NCBI RefSeq assembly: GCF_018320785.1
Contig: NC_054885.1
Location: 8,010,921-8,074,920 of the forward strand
Direction: 5' to 3'
DNA: 64,000 nucleotides
Source: Cheilinus undulatus
Lineage: Eukaryota > Chordata > Actinopteri > Labriformes > Labridae
Shown: positions 1-14,800 of the stretch, piece after piece
Numbering within the stretch: position 1 is the stretch's first letter
How the letters are laid out: every line of letters begins with the position of its first letter
Notes under the pieces: model-generated
What the model was told of the DNA's origin: nothing
Databases searched by the model: none
The model's input: the letters and a program-made list of their open reading frames with translations, nothing else
Translations under genes and position numbers: made by a program

Positions 1-387
1 TTGACAGCCCTAAATGCTGTTAGCAGTGAAGCCCCTGGGAATTAGAATGAAAGGGGATAAATAAGCCTACATCTAAGAAGCTAGCAATGCCTCTTTAACA
101 GCTTTTCTCCCTCATTTTATCATAAAAACGCTTTAAATTGCACAGTGAAATACTACTGAGCACTGGTTGCTGGTTAGAGTGAATCGGCCACTCGATTTGA
201 GATGACAGGTTATGATGGTAGTCATAGGCAAGCTATTCTAAGATGTGGTTCTTGTGAGCAGGAGCCAGCTCTTCTACAGAATACCAGAGAATCTTACACT
301 AATTTGTGCTTTAAGTTAGAGGATGGAGATGTCCCATCTTTTATTAATTTCTGCCTCTTATTCCCAGAGCAGTTTCAGTGTTTGGAG

Positions 388-505
388 CAGTGGTTCTCAG
401 CTGGTGGGTTGGGACCCAAAAGTGGGTCGCAAAGCTGTTTCCGGTGGGTCACAAATGTGCACCAGGAAAAAAATCTATCTGTCCATCGTCTACACAGCTT
501 ATCCC
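388..505 (+). mobile_element. hAT-like MITE fragment
   Basis: The segment opens with CAGTGGTTCTCAGCTGG followed by the 'gggacccaaaagtggg' motif. The same terminus begins the complete element at 13692-14164. The opposite terminal repeat is not found nearby, so this is a one-ended remnant that runs into the SINE on its right. The right boundary is approximate. Confidence 0.6.
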
Positions 506-539
506 ATGTGGCATCACAGGAGGCATGAGGCTATCCCAG

Positions 540-806
540 CTCTCACTGGGCGAGAGTCAGGGTACACCCTGGACTGATCGCCAGTCAACTGCAGGGCTGA
601 CACGTAGAGACAAACAACCAGACACGCTCACACTCACACCTACAGCCAATTTGGAGTCACCAATTAACCTAACGAGCATGGAGAGAACCCACACATGCAT
701 GAGGAGAACATGCAAACGCCACACAGAAAGGCCCTGACCAGGAAGTGAACCAGGAACCTTCTTGCTGTGAGGAAACAGCGCTAACCTCCGCGCCACCATG
801 CAACCC
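540..806 (-). mobile_element. V-SINE-type tRNA-derived SINE
   Basis: Read on the minus strand, the head is tRNA-like: an A-box-like stretch (ggtggcgcggaggttagcg), then a decayed B box (ggttcacttcc), then the core 'ggcctttctgtgtgg' and 'gtttgcatgttctcc'. This order matches the DANA/HE1 V-SINE superfamily of fishes as I remember it. Several positions have drifted, so the copy is old and probably inactive. Confidence 0.75.
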
Positions 807-2706
807 CCAGGAATAGAGAATATGTGGCATTAAGTTTGTGAAAGCCTGAAGTGGACATACAAAACAACTATTCCATTTTTTTAGGTTTTCTTGTGACGCC
901 AAGTAGATTTCGGTCTTTTTCTGAAGATTTAAACTTCGCAATCTCATTTTCTTGGATAACAAAGCTGATTTTCCCTATATTACTGTGAATGGCGTCACAT
1001 CAGAGTTGAATGTCTTCCATTTGCTAGGAGCTCGCAACTGGGGTACCGTGGATTGTTCCAACTTTCCGAGTCAGAATTCTGAGCTCAGGGTGCATATTTG
1101 ATGAAGTATCCTGACTGTCAGCTCGGAATTTTCAAGTTCTGAGATTAAGTGGAAAGCACCATCACTCTGCCACAATGCCAAAGAGGAGATTGCCTTCACT
1201 CGCAAACTCATGCTAAAAGATGTGAACTACACCAGGCTCTTGAGTCTGGTTTCTCTTTGGCCAATCACCACACATACGCACTGGCGTGTAGAGACATTGA
1301 GCCATTATGCTGTTATTTGGTGAAAGAAACACCCCCTTTCCATGCAAATTGGTCTTACATATTACGCATCTAATGAAGAGGTTGGTAACGGCATGGTGTT
1401 AATAAAATAAAGATTAGCCTACTGTCTGTGAGAGCTGATGAAGTGCGCTGCAGTTATTATGACGCACAAACTCTCCAGAGATCAGGAAACAATTCTACCT
1501 CTGTATGGCTTAAAAATAAATAACGTGTAAGTAAGGTTACTGCCAAGGGCTCTATAGTGTTAGTATATTTGAAAGCAAAGCACTTGCATAGAAAATCTCT
1601 GTTTATCAGACAAAAATTTGGTAAATAAAAACTAAATATTTGAGTCTGATGTTATTGTTGTACGAGAGGTTTTTTATGGGCCCCAGAAGATTCTCAGGTC
1701 TTAGATTGGGCTGCTGAACACTGAAGTTTGGCAAAGGTTAGTTTGGAGGAAATACTGTGACTTAATTTCATCAGGGGAATAACTCAGATAATGTTGCCCT
1801 TATTGGCAACTGTTGAGAAACATATTGTAGCCATTACAAAACGTTTTCCATTGCACAGGCTTAAGAAGTTGCTAACTGGCTGTTGAAACATACGTGTCTT
1901 GCCTTTTAAACCCAGTTGGTGATTTGATGAACTGAATTACAGGCAACACCGTCAGCCGACCTGATTGAGCTGCAACAGCTCAGTTCACATATCAACAATC
2001 GTCCTCTGCAACGTTCTAAAATGGTCTTGTTGCATAGAAAATCTTAGGTCTGAACTGGGCTCATTAACAACTACATTTTAAATGTTTACTAGAAAGTGCC
2101 TTGGAGTTGACGCAAACTCCACATAAATTTGTTCTTGAGCAGCCTTAATAAAGGATGAAATCATGTTTGGGTTCAGAGTCTTACAAGGTTTTTGACAAAT
2201 GGAGAAACTAAAATGCCAATTCTTTCATAAAGTCAGAAATTCTTTGTGGTCCATTCTTTGCAATGAAGTTGGATAATCTATCAAAGACTGCAGGTCTGTT
2301 GTATTCCTGGTCTAAGATCTACGAAGTTCTCAAGGGATCCTGACATTAATATGACGGCTTTGCTTCTAAGAGCAAGTATTCCTACTTAAGGTGCAGAGAA
2401 GTGTTGTTGTTGGTATTTGGTTTGGATCCTTAAGAGTTAATCTTTCAATACCAATTCAGGCCGCTAGATGGTGCCACAGTGGTTTGAGAAGTCGTCAGGC
2501 TCCAGACCGCTGACCAGGGTCAGTAAAGGCACAGTGATCAGGATTCAACATTGACAGCCAGTTGATTCCAAGCTCACTTTCTGATGAACTTAAGGAGGTG
2601 AAACTTTGATCCAAAGGTAATGAGAGTTCTTTGACACTTTGGAAGATCTTTGGCAGGTCTGAGTGGGGGGCTTTGAGGGTTTCAGGAGCGCTCCTGGAGG
2701 TTCCCC
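807..2706. other. 3' flank of arhgap27, no gene seen
   Basis: No spliced or long coding signal was found on either strand. The part next to the arhgap27 stop codon (roughly 2.4-2.7 kb) is probably its 3' UTR, which would be transcribed leftward. I could not place a convincing minus-strand AATAAA polyadenylation signal, so the transcript end is not known from sequence. Confidence 0.5.
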
Positions 2707-2884
2707 CTACCTCTTGGAAAAGACGGTATGGTACTCTTTTAGCATTAACTCCACTATCTGGCTCTGGAACACCATGTGGATCGTCATGTTGGCCGACTCG
2801 GTCTGGGGCCGGAGCAACGTGGGGCCAAACACGATGGCGACGCTCTGAAATGACATCCTGTTCGACTCCTTATGATCGATCACT
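2707..2884 (-). CDS. arhgap27: arhgap27 last coding exon
   Basis: 178 nt including the TAG stop. It encodes [20 protein letters not shown] and [12 protein letters not shown], the closing RhoGAP helices with the conserved Asn of the family. It ends 'HTVFSKR', close to the usual C-terminal length of the family. Confidence 0.95.
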
Positions 2885-5800
2885 CTGGAGGGAGAGAGAG
2901 ACAAAAAAGACTGTTAGAGGTTTAAAGGACTTTTCATATTTGAAGGTTTTGACAAGGAGGAATTGATCAGGATATTCCACAGTCAGCTGTGAGTGATATT
3001 ATTAGAGAGTGGAAGTGTTAAGGAACAACAGCAACTCAGCTGTGAAGCAGAAGACCACATAAAATCACAGAGTAGGGTCAATGACTGCCAAGACCATGGT
3101 GTAGCTTGAGTGCTCTTATCAAAATACACCTTATCCGTGCCTAAGTACATGTGATGCAGTCTTCAGTCACTAGCTTTAGTTTTTCAAAGTCTGAGTGTAA
3201 ACTCACTTGAGCAAGTGTCTGAACAGCAGCTCCATGGTGTCATGGTTTGGCAGAGGCAGCAAGCGAACCAGGTCCTTCATGTAGGAGACTCTCAGGGTGT
3301 AGTCTGGGACTTCTGCATGGAACAAAACACAAAGAGTTGCTTTAATAGAACATGTCCACGCCTTTGGGGACAACAACCCATGCATCATTACAACACTTTT
3401 GCAACTGGGCTTTTTGAATGAAGTTATGTATAAGGTGTGGATTCTGTTACTGACGGATTGCAGCGATGAACTTCTCGAAGCAGCTGAAGGGAAACAACGG
3501 CTCTGGAAGCTCCCGTAGGAAAAGTTTGAGAGCTCCTGTGATGACATGGATCTCCTCCCACTGACCATCCTCCAGATCTAGCTGCTCCTCTGCAGAGAGA
3601 CAATGAATGGCTGTTGTGTGTCTAAAACTACCTAGTATATAACTACATCATCTGCATACGGTGACAATTACAATTATTAAAACAACCAAGTATACCACTA
3701 CATCATCTACATACAGTGACAATCAGGATGTACTTTTCATTACAAGTCTATTGATTCCTGAGTATTTTTGATGAAATTTTGCAAAGGTAAGAGGACAGAG
3801 TGGTGGTCAAACATACAGACTGTCTCAGAGACAGGAAGATTGACCATTTGTTACCATGATCTGCTTTGTGTCGTAGTTTCTGGATCACAGCGAGGTTCCC
3901 GCTCACTCTGTAGATCCCGTCGACATCCAGACCTGAACATACACACTTAGATTAGTCTCATTTGTGGTTGTTTGATTAAACTGTGTATTTGTTTGCTGAT
4001 GTTTACCTCTCCTCTCCACTGCTCTGATACACTTCTCCACAAATTTGGGGATGGTGGTGTTTTCTCTGTGACAGAGTGTATCCAAGTGACAGCCGAACAC
4101 GTTATCTGGATATTAACATTGAAAACTGAAGCATTAATAAAGGTATTAAGTAAAAAATCAACTGTAATGCCTGATAATTGACTGCCATCACACTGATTTA
4201 GCTGCTTTCTGACAATGAGCTGAGATGTCCTTTTTACCTCTGATGTAGCCTTTCTCTTTGACACTCTGCAGAGTCGGCCTACGCTGGAGGAAACGCCGTA
4301 GTTTGGTTCGAACTCGTCTCTGCTCAGAGTCGGCTGTTCCTGATGAACTTCTGGTGGCTGAAACACAGAATAAGAAATATAAGGGCTTTCAGCGTTCATG
4401 GCGCTAGAGCTAATGACAGGACAGGATTCTTTTACATTGTTTTCATGCTTACTTAGAGATATACTATATAGACAAAAGTATTTGGTCACACCGAATAGTT
4501 ATTAAAGTACATGTGTCCAAAACTAACAGTTTTGAGCGCTGCCAGAGCAAAATTGTTGTTAATGGACACAGGCCATAAAAGTTAAAGATTTCAAAAGTTA
4601 CATGAATTTAACGTGAAAGTTTTTTGGGAAAACACCTCCATTAAGACTAATAATTATTAAAAATACAGTAAGATGCATATTTGAGACTATTTTGATAAAG
4701 AAACACTGATAACTTACATGTTCTCTTCCTGTCTTTGTCCTCTTTGTCAGAAGCACCGTCAGTCTCTTCCTCATCTTCAGACACATACACCAGTTCCTGA
4801 AAGAGTTTAACTGTATGAAACAACCTTTCACAGCAGGTATACCTATCCCAGTTCTGTCTGAACTTTAATCTCACTCTATTTCTCTGTAACTCTTTCATTT
4901 TATTTTTTTCCATTGACTTATTTTATGGGAGATCCGGTTCAGAGGACTAACAGATTAGCTGTGGTGTTGAGTGTTTGTTACCAGCTGTCTGATGGTGTCC
5001 TGTATCACTTTGAGCCAATCCCCAATGATGCTTTCTGTGTCGTACTGCATCAGATACTCGCAGCCCTGTCGAGTCTTCAGCTGCAAGGAGACACAAATAA
5101 ACCACAATCATGCACAGCCTAGACACTTTGCACACTTTACAGCAGTCTTTTAGATATAGTTCATACACATTAGGGCAGAAAATGGAGATCCTTAAAATAT
5201 AACGCTACAATAAAAATAAAAAAAGTATCCTTTGTCCATGGCAGCACAGAAACTGAAACTTCACAAGAGGCGGTAAACATCAAAACCACCTACTAGATAC
5301 TACTGTCAAACACAGTAAGGTTAAGGTATAGCATTCTGTGTTTGGCAGTAGTTGTGAGAAACTGTGGTCATACATAATTCACATACTGCATGCTGTATGC
5401 TGTATACCGTTTTGGCTAGATCAGTGTACTGCAAGTATAGTGGGCAGTTCAGATATGGACACAGAGTTATGAGAACCTGGTCAGATACATTCCACTCAGC
5501 AGTCACAGAGTCACTCTGAAGACCAAACAACAGTCACAGAGTCACTCTGATGACCAAACAACAATCACAGAGTCACTCTGATGACCAAACAACAGTCACA
5601 GAGTCACTCTGATGACCAAACAACAGTCACAAAGAGACTCTGATGACTTAACAACAGTCACAGAGTCACTCTGATGACCTGACAACAGTCATAGAGTCAC
5701 TCTGATGACCAAACAACAGTCACAGAGTCACTTTGATGACCAAACAACAGTCACAAAGAGACTCTGATGACTTAACAACAGTCAGAGAGTCACTCTGATG

Positions 5801-8800
5801 ACCAAACAACAGTCATAGAGTCACTCTGATGACCAAACAACAGTCACAGAGTCACTCTGACGACCAAACAGTCACAGAGTCACTCTGATGACCAAACAAC
5901 TGTCACATAGCCACTCTGATGACCAAACAACAGTCACAAAGAGACTCTGATGACTAAACAACAGTCACTGAGCCACTCTGATGACCAAACATCAGTCACA
6001 GAGTCACTCTGATGACCAAACAACAGTCACAGAGCCACTCTGACGACCAAACAGTCACAGAGTCACTCTGATGACCAAACTAAAGTTACAGAGCCATGAC
6101 CAAACAACAGTCACAGAGTCACTCTGATGACAAAACAACAGTCACAGAGTCACTCTGATGACCAAACAACAGTCACAGAGCCACTCTGATGACCAAACAG
6201 TCACAGAGTCACTCTGATGACCAAACTACAGTTACAGAGCCATGACCAAACAACAGTCACAGAGTCACTTTGATGACCAAACAACAGTCACTGAGCCACT
6301 CTGATGACCAAACAACAGTCACAGAGTCACTCTGAGCACCAAACAACAGTCACAGAGTCACTCTGAGCACCAAACAACAGTCACAGAGTCACTCTGATGA
6401 CCAAACAACAGTCACAGTCACTCTGATGACCAAACAACAGTCACAGAGTCCCTCTGATGACCAAACAACAGTCACAGAGTCATTCTGATGACCAAACAAC
6501 AGTCACAAAGTGCAAGAAAGTATTTAATTCAAAAAGCACCTGAGCTGTGCTTAATGTTAAATATCCTGCACTGCTCTTACTGCTTTGCTGTATTTCCAGT
6601 ACTGTAAGAAGGCTCAGTGGTAAATTGCCTTAATTCATACGCATACTTACATGCATATCAGCTATCTCAAATGATTGTTTCTACCTTATGTTAACCTGCC
6701 TACTTCCTTTCATTTTATGCTTCTGACCATCTCTAGTCATCATTCTTGTACCCTTCACATTTTTTGTTCTGGTACAGTTTATGATGGTTAAAATGGTTGT
6801 ACCTCTAAAACGTTCTTTTTGGATGACTTGTCCTTGTGGGCCCAGCTCACTGAGGCTCCTCTCAGCTCGACTGTGTACTCTGGAACAATCTGTGAGGATT
6901 TACTCTGAAGACAGAAAAAACAAGGATAAATATCATTCTCAGAAGTTTGGCCTGCATTAGAACTGAACTGCCTGGCTAACAGCTACAACACACCACCTTT
7001 CACTCCACTCAGATGAGCCTCTTATTATGCAAATTTATGAATGACTCTCAGTCTCGACAAAATCAAAACAGCTGAGATACAACAGAAATGATCTCCTGTG
7101 AGGCATGTGCCAATGTGTGTGATCATTTCTTATAACTGTATGTCTGACTGGTGAAGAAACTGGATCTTACAGCGTTCCCAGCTGGAGCAGACTTGGGATC
7201 TTTGTGGAAGGTTAGGATCCCACCATGGAGGACTGTCCAGGACTGACTCCAGTTTTTCCTGTCAACCACAACAAACACAGATCAAACATGATCCACCGAC
7301 TCTTTGTTCTAACTGAGCAGCCTTCATCACATACATGTCACTTCATCACATGTAAAATGGAGAAAACTGCAGGCATAAAACACGTATCCATTCTTTCTCC
7401 CTTCACAGACCGTTAAAACTGTCATTGTCGTCATGTGTGGGGTGCGCCAGGCTTAACAGAACTTCATTGACAAACTGAGGCTCTACAATCAATAACACAC
7501 TACCTGATCTTTTTCCCATTATCCGCTACTTTGGTCTTGTTGATGATTCCTGCCTTCTCCAGCAGATGGCACTGTAGAAACAAAGGCACAGCCAGTCAGT
7601 CATATAGGTGAGTCTTCAGGTTTCTCTGAGCCTGCAGGTTGCCTTTGAAACACAACCCAGTACAAACATGGGAGTGGTTGGTGAGCAGATCTTTTTGCCT
7701 GCAGCTCTGACACAATTATATACCTCTGAATAAAACTTTTTACACCATGAGTCTCGCCTTAGAAATGCTTCCTTGAACTGTAAACACTCTTGACTTACCA
7801 TCACACTACGCCCTTTCATCAAATCCTCACCAGGAAATAGTCACAAGAAAACTCAAGGTCTTCCTCAATGAACCTCAAGGACTCACTGGAAAACTAAACT
7901 AGAACAAACAAATGTTTATTATGACATCTAGATCCTCCTGAGTCATCTGCTGGAACATTAAAACCTCTACAGAAACCTCTGTAACATCATGAGTATGCTT
8001 CTGAATCACTTAAACCTCTGACAGCTAATGTTTTATCTTCCAGGGTAGAGTTTAGTTACTCTTTTAGGACCCCAAAGTTCTCCTGAAGGACCTCTAGCAG
8101 ATTGCCAAGGCAGTGGCAGACTTGGGATTTATGAGGGTCAGGGGCAAAAATGATAAAAAAGGCACCTACTGTATGCAGAAAGGCACCATTGTTCAAAAGT
8201 TGTCAGATAGCTATAGCGAAGTCTGTATTGCTGATTTATAAGGTGGTCACTAAGGATGGTACTTTGTCAAATTTTGTCCATTAAGAGGCCACTTACAAAG
8301 ACACTTTGTCTAATTTTGTCAATGGAGAAGACACTAAGGAGTGCACTTTGTCTAGTTTCACCTATTTGGAGCACACTTAAGAGGGCACTTTGTCAATCTT
8401 TTGTCTATTTGTAGGTCTCTTAAGAGGGTACAATGCCCAATTTTGTCCATTTAGAGCAATGGTACCCAGCCTGGGCAGACAAAGATCTTGGGGGGGGGGG
8501 CACCAGGCTTTGTCTGCTCAGAGGCTGCCAAATTAGATTTGCAAATATTGACTAAAACAATGATAAAGAAGTTATGAAGTATTTTATACAAAGTTATTTT
8601 GACAAGAAAAGCATGCATAGGCCTTTTTTAAGGGTTTTCTCAGTGAAATAATTAAAATCTATGTTGATTTTTGGCAGCAGTGTGTCAATTTTTCTTATTT
8701 CTTGGGTCCTGGGGGGGGGGCAGTTTTTCTTAGGTACGTGTGTGTGTGTGTGGGGGGTGGGGGGTGGGGTGGGGTGGGGTGGGGTGGGGTGGGGGGGTGG

Positions 8801-11800
8801 GCTCCAAGGAAAAATGGTTGGGAAAAAAAAAAATGATTTAGAGGACATTTAAGACGGCACTTTTTCAACCTTTGTCTATTGAGAGAGTACTTAGGAGGGC
8901 GCTTTGCCAAATTTTGTCAATTTGGAGGACACTTAAGAGGGCACTTGTCTGATTTGTCAAGTTAGAGGACATCTTAGAGGGCACTTGACCTAATTTTGTC
9001 ACTTACAAGGGCACTTGATCTTATTTATCAATTTAAAGGACACTTAAGAGGGCACTTTATTAAATGTATCTATTTAAAGGACACTTAAGAGGTAATGCTG
9101 ACAAATTTGTCTATTTAGGGGGCCCTTTGTTAAATGTGTCTATTTAGAGAGAACTTAAGAGGGCATGTTGTCTAATTTCAGTGCTTTATAGATTCCATAA
9201 GACTTCTCAAAGATCACCAACACTAAACAAAAAACAAGACACCTAAAATCTCCTTTTAAATCCTGTCTTTGCAACAGTTAAATCCCTAAGGAATCCAAAG
9301 CAGCACATTAACAATCCTGAAAACTCTCATTGACCCGTAACTCACACAGGCTCCACTTAAACCAACAATGCATCCCCAAACTCTCCTGGATGTTTCCCAG
9401 AAATACTCCTTTAGGATCCCTACATCCTTCTTGAGACAGCAGGGATTTGTCTTTGCAGTCACTACAGGTGAGCCAGTTTTTAACACCTCTTAAAACTGAT
9501 TTCTTAAACTGTCATAGACCTCTGAGATCCTACAAATGTCTGATATTGATTTTTGTTTTATTGATACCAGTAGTTCTCAACTGGTCAGGACCCACCACCA
9601 CTTCTTTTATGGCACATTGTGACCTATATACCTAAAAATTTCATGTCACTTTAAACTATTTTTGTAAGAAAAGTTTGGACCTTAAATAAAACAAAATATT
9701 TGATTAAACAAGACAAATTAAATTAAACGTGCTGAAAATGCCCGTTGTCACAGAACACCCTTGAGGACATGCATACCTTTTATTTTACTCTGTTTCCTGT
9801 GATTAATGGCAGTTTTGGTTGTTTTCTAAAAATCTCAATATGTTAACACATTATCATAGAACACCTGCTTGGTTAACTAAAGATAAAACTATAAATCAGT
9901 CAAGATCTCAAGAAAACAACCAAAATGCACTCATTATCACAGAAAACTGGATCAAATAAAACATGCTTAGGGTTTTAGTACTGGCAGACATTCGTGCCCC
10001 TTTGAAAACACCTCCATGGACCACTTTTGGGTACTGATCCACCAGCTGAGAACCACTGATTTAAAGACAGACATCCTGCAGTGAAAGAGGACAGAATCAA
10101 AATCCTCATTAACAACCGAACCAACAGAAGAACCCAGCTAGAGCTAGAGAAATGTTAATACGTGATACGATGATTTATTCCAACAAGATGGAGTTAGTAG
10201 AAAACAATCAGGTCGATTTCTGGGCACAAAAGTCCTGCCGGCACCACCCACAGGATTCTATGTTCATTGCAGTCATATCTAAAAATTAAAATTTGGCAGA
10301 AAAACAAATATTTCATATGTAGCTCTGTACCATCTTCAGCTGAAGGTAAAACATGCAGAAATAATTAGAACTGATGGTTCATATCTCATGGCTGAGTGCT
10401 GAAAATGCTGAACTACATTGTGTTTGTATTAAAAACTGACCTTTTCTGTGCTAAAATGAATGAGTGCTGGCAAAAAAATGAATATAAAGTGCTGTGCAGA
10501 ACTTTTATGCAGGTTTGGGTCAAAAATTGGGGCTAGAGTAAGGCTAGTAATGGAAACAAGCTGACTGAGGGCACCAGGAGGATTTACAGAACCCTGGCTG
10601 TACTCTGGATGTCCTTGCATTTACCAAGGACATGGGAAAATAATCTGTTGAAGACATGGCAAAAGTACACACCTCCAAAAGCAAAAAATGGCAAAAATGG
10701 GTTCAAGTGGCAAAAACAGGTATAAAAAGTGGCAAAAATGTCTAGAAATTGAAAGAAAAATTGGTTTCAACTGGCATAAATGGGTTAACTGAGGCAGGAG
10801 AATAGGCAGGGCATAAGAAATAGTGAAATGTGGCAAAAATGGGTTGAATTTGGAGTAAAAAATGTTTAATGGTGGCAATAATGGAAAATGGTGGTGGAAA
10901 GTGTTTAAAATTGACAAAAATGGTTTAAGTGGTAAAAATGTGTTAAAAATGGCAAAATTGGTGTAAATTGTGGTGGAATGGGAATTAAAAGAAGCAGAAA
11001 TGGGTTACATGTGGCATAAATTTGATAAAACTTGCAAAAAAAATAAGCAAAAAAGGGGAAAAAAGGGGTTGAAGTGGCAAAAATAGGCATGAACAGTGGT
11101 AAAAGGGGATTAAAAACGGCTGGAAAATCTGGTGAAATGGAAAGAAAAAATGGTTTAAGCTGGCAAAAAAGGGTTAAACTGAGGAAGAAAAATAGACAAT
11201 ATTGGCAGAAATTGGCATAACCAATGGTGAAATGTAGTTATAATGGGCAAAAATGGCCGTACAAAGTGGTTTATAGTGGCAACAATGGGGAAAAATTGGT
11301 GAAAAAGGTTCAAAATGGACAAAATTGACTTGCAAAAATTGGATAAAATTGGCAAAATTTGGTAGGAAAAAAAGTGATGAAAACAGGTTAAAATTAGGCA
11401 AAATTGGTGTAAAGTGGCAACAGTATAATTATTTTTATATTTATATATATACTTTTTCAAGGCATCTGAAGACCCCCTCTCAGTGGCCTGTGACCGCCAG
11501 AAGGGTCCCAACCCCTCTGGCCTCGGGTACCGTCCCAACCCAGATAGGTGGTGCATTGCCACGAGGGCCCAAAAACCATCTGCAGGTTCCAGGCGCATAA
11601 CCAGGGGTGAAAAGACCATCCCTATCTTTTAATTGGACCTTTATACTTAAACTTTCAAACATGTTCAGTTCCTCTCAGGTATGAACTAATGAGATTTTGA
11701 AGGTCAAAGGTCAATGTCATCAGGCCTTATGGTCAGCCTGACACATTAGCTGATCTGCACTTTACTGTCCCTGTGATTGATGCCGTTCTGGTGCCAAAAG

Positions 11801-14800
11801 TTAAAGTTTATCCCTGATTTATCACTAAGCAAGTACACAAGCAAGTACAAACAAGCTGGTATACATAAGTGTTGACTAAAGCTGTAGTGTAGAGGACACA
11901 CAGCAGGGGGCGCTGTCCATCCAATCTACCCAGAAAACTCCCATCAGATTAAAGGTAGTGACTGAAATTTAAAACTAAATTGTTAGTTAATTGTCCTTTG
12001 TGATGGAAAAATGTTAGTACAACAGTCTGCTCTGATAAACGGTAAAACACCAGAGACACCCCAAAGAGACACCGAGCATCGAGAACAGCCAATGAGCACC
12101 TACGCTCATCTGTTGGGAGCCTGTGCTCCGATCAGACAGATTCCTCTTCAGTCTGTGCCTGTCAGGGAGCTTGATGAGGGAAAACAGGATGGCATTATAA
12201 TGGGTCAACAAATGAAAGAATAATGGAGGGATGAACAGAGGAGAAATTTGAAGTTTGATGAATCAAACTGAGCATATAGGACAGGTGAGCATCTACCTGT
12301 GGACTGTCTGGAGAGTGTCTTCTGTTGGAAATATCAGTGAAGTCAGACATGTTCCTCCTGTGGCTTGAAGCAAATGTCTGAAACACAAAAAAAGTAGGAA
12401 AAGTTCTTACAAAAAATATCCCTCAGGAGCCGATCGACAAAGGGCAGCGCCTTTCAAAATATTTAAAAAATACTGAACTACATGACAAAAGCTCGACAGG
12501 CAGCTGCTACTGTTGTTAACTATCAGTGGAGCTAGTTGGGTAATCAAACTCTTGCTAAAGCGAGTCGAGAGAAGAGAAACAACATCTGTTACACCAAGAA
12601 AAGCTTTCTGATCAAACTGCCACTATAGCTGCATCCTCGCTAATCTCTGCACTCTCTTCACTGGCCACCATTGTTTTCAGGCTTGCAGTTCAGCTAAATC
12701 CCTTCTGTAGCCACTGTCTCTTCTCCCCCGATTGGTCCAGTCTCTGACCAGGAATAAATGTTTCCGCTTGAAGCTTTGCACGATGGATATGGCTAATGAC
12801 AGGCATAGCATCTGACCAATCCAGCAGATTTGCCAATCAGGATCTTGTTTAGGAATCTATTCTTGTTCTGATAAGTAACAGTTAAATGCACACAAGCAAC
12901 ACGAATGTTTTTGGAGGTTGCGATCTTGTTCTGCAAGTTTTAGTGTTGTTAACACAAGTTACGATCTTATTCTTCATGTCAAAGTGTTCATGTTGTTCAT
13001 TATATCTTCTTCAAGCAAAGTTAAACAAGTTGCACTTGTTCAAAAATATTGTTATCTTGTGTACCACTAATAAAGCTATGGTCCTAAATGTACATGGGTG
13101 CTCTCAATCAAAACATCAAGCTAACACGGCTACATAACTAATTTAACTAATGTAGCAATCGCTAATCTCACAAAGCAGCTACGTAGGATACCTATCTATG
13201 TTATCTATGTCGCTAAGTTACCTTTATCTTTGTTTGCTTAAGATCACATTGCCAAAGCTAACTTGGATGCATTGGCTCATGTAGTAACGTTAGTTATGTA
13301 GCTAGTGTAGCTATGCTAGCTTTAGTGAGAGCTAGCAAAGCTAAAGCGTGCCACCAATTACATATCTACTTCTAAAATTGATCTACACATAATTAATCCC
13401 AGATTAGACCCCAGAACTTTCTCTGTTTTATTTATGAAATGTTTCTCAGTCTGTAATAACTGCATGTATTTATTGGCAGAATTTGAATATTGAATGATTA
13501 TTTTTTTTCCATCTAAAACTATAGACACGTTGTATCAGGAAATTACTCCACTTCCTTTCTGAGAAATATCACCTCTCAGATGAATGATCTGCAGCCAAAC
13601 AATCTTGAATAATTTTAGTCTAGTTCAAGTAAGCAGCACAAAAATGAATGAGATGCAAAACCAGGAGCATTTTTTACTTTATCATCTAGATCAGTGGTTC
13701 TAAACTAGTCTGGCCTCAGGACCCACCAGTCCGTCTTACGGCAAGTCGTGACCCAAGTTTCCAAAACATTTTCAACAACGCATGATTAGTTAATTGAATA
13801 TGTTGCAGTTTGGAGCTTGATTGGACCAAAACACCTGATATAAAAAAATCAGGGACAAAAGTGACAAATTTTACACCCTCTTTCCCCGTCATTATGTGTC
13901 CATTTTTGCCATTTTTCCAGAGAGCTTCTGAAATTACTTCATTATCATGGGAAAATTAGCCATTTATGGCAAGAAGTTGAGATAAATTAGTTGAAATATT
14001 GATAAAACATCTAAATTTACCAGTAAAACGGGATAAAATACAAAGGTATTGATGCATGTCCAGGACTTTTGCCACCATATTTTTTTTTTCAGACACCTAG
14101 TTGAACCTCTGAAAACTGCTCTGGGACCCACTTTGGGTCCTGGCCCACCAGTTGAGAACCACTGATCTAGATGAATAGACTTGAGCCTGCACAGTGCCTT
14201 TCTCATCTTCTGACTACTCAAAGCACTTTGTTCACCACAAATAAAACCTAACTATTCACTCCATTTTCACACTCTGACAGAAAAGGCTGCTGTGTAGAAA
14301 TCATCCAGTTCAAATGCATCCATACACATTTACACACCACTGATGCAGCGTGTGGAAACTTGTGCTTAGAGGCTTCTCTAAGAACAAATCAAAGCTGCAG
14401 CCTTCTAAACTGAATCTTGTTAACTCTTACTGTGTTTTTATTTGTAAGACTTGATGCCTTTTCACACACAAGTTATCATCTTGCATGCATGAGTCATCAT
14501 CTTGTCTCTGAGGTATTCTAACCACAGCTGCTTCTTTTTTAGGTAGAACACCTTCACTGGTTTATACTCACATCTTCAGCCACGCTGTGTCTCCAGCTCC
14601 TGACCTGCACAGTTCCCTCTTCGGAAACTCCATTTCCCACAAGTCTTGGGGGCAAATAGGAACCCTGAGATAACATATTTTTTTAACAGATTATTGAAAA
14701 ACCACTTGCCTTGAATGACACCACAGGCTAACAAAGTGACCACACATGGGTTGATTGATTACCTCCTGCGGCCTCCACTGAGAGTTGTTTCCATCCCTCA

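Noticed and set aside
202..799. Several overlapping open frames at the left edge
   Set aside because: They lie in the hAT fragment and V-SINE and carry no protein homology.
8594..8910. Pro/His-rich and Gly-rich open frames around 8.6-8.9 kb
   Set aside because: They are translations of the G-rich tract on both strands, inside an intron, with no start context or homology.
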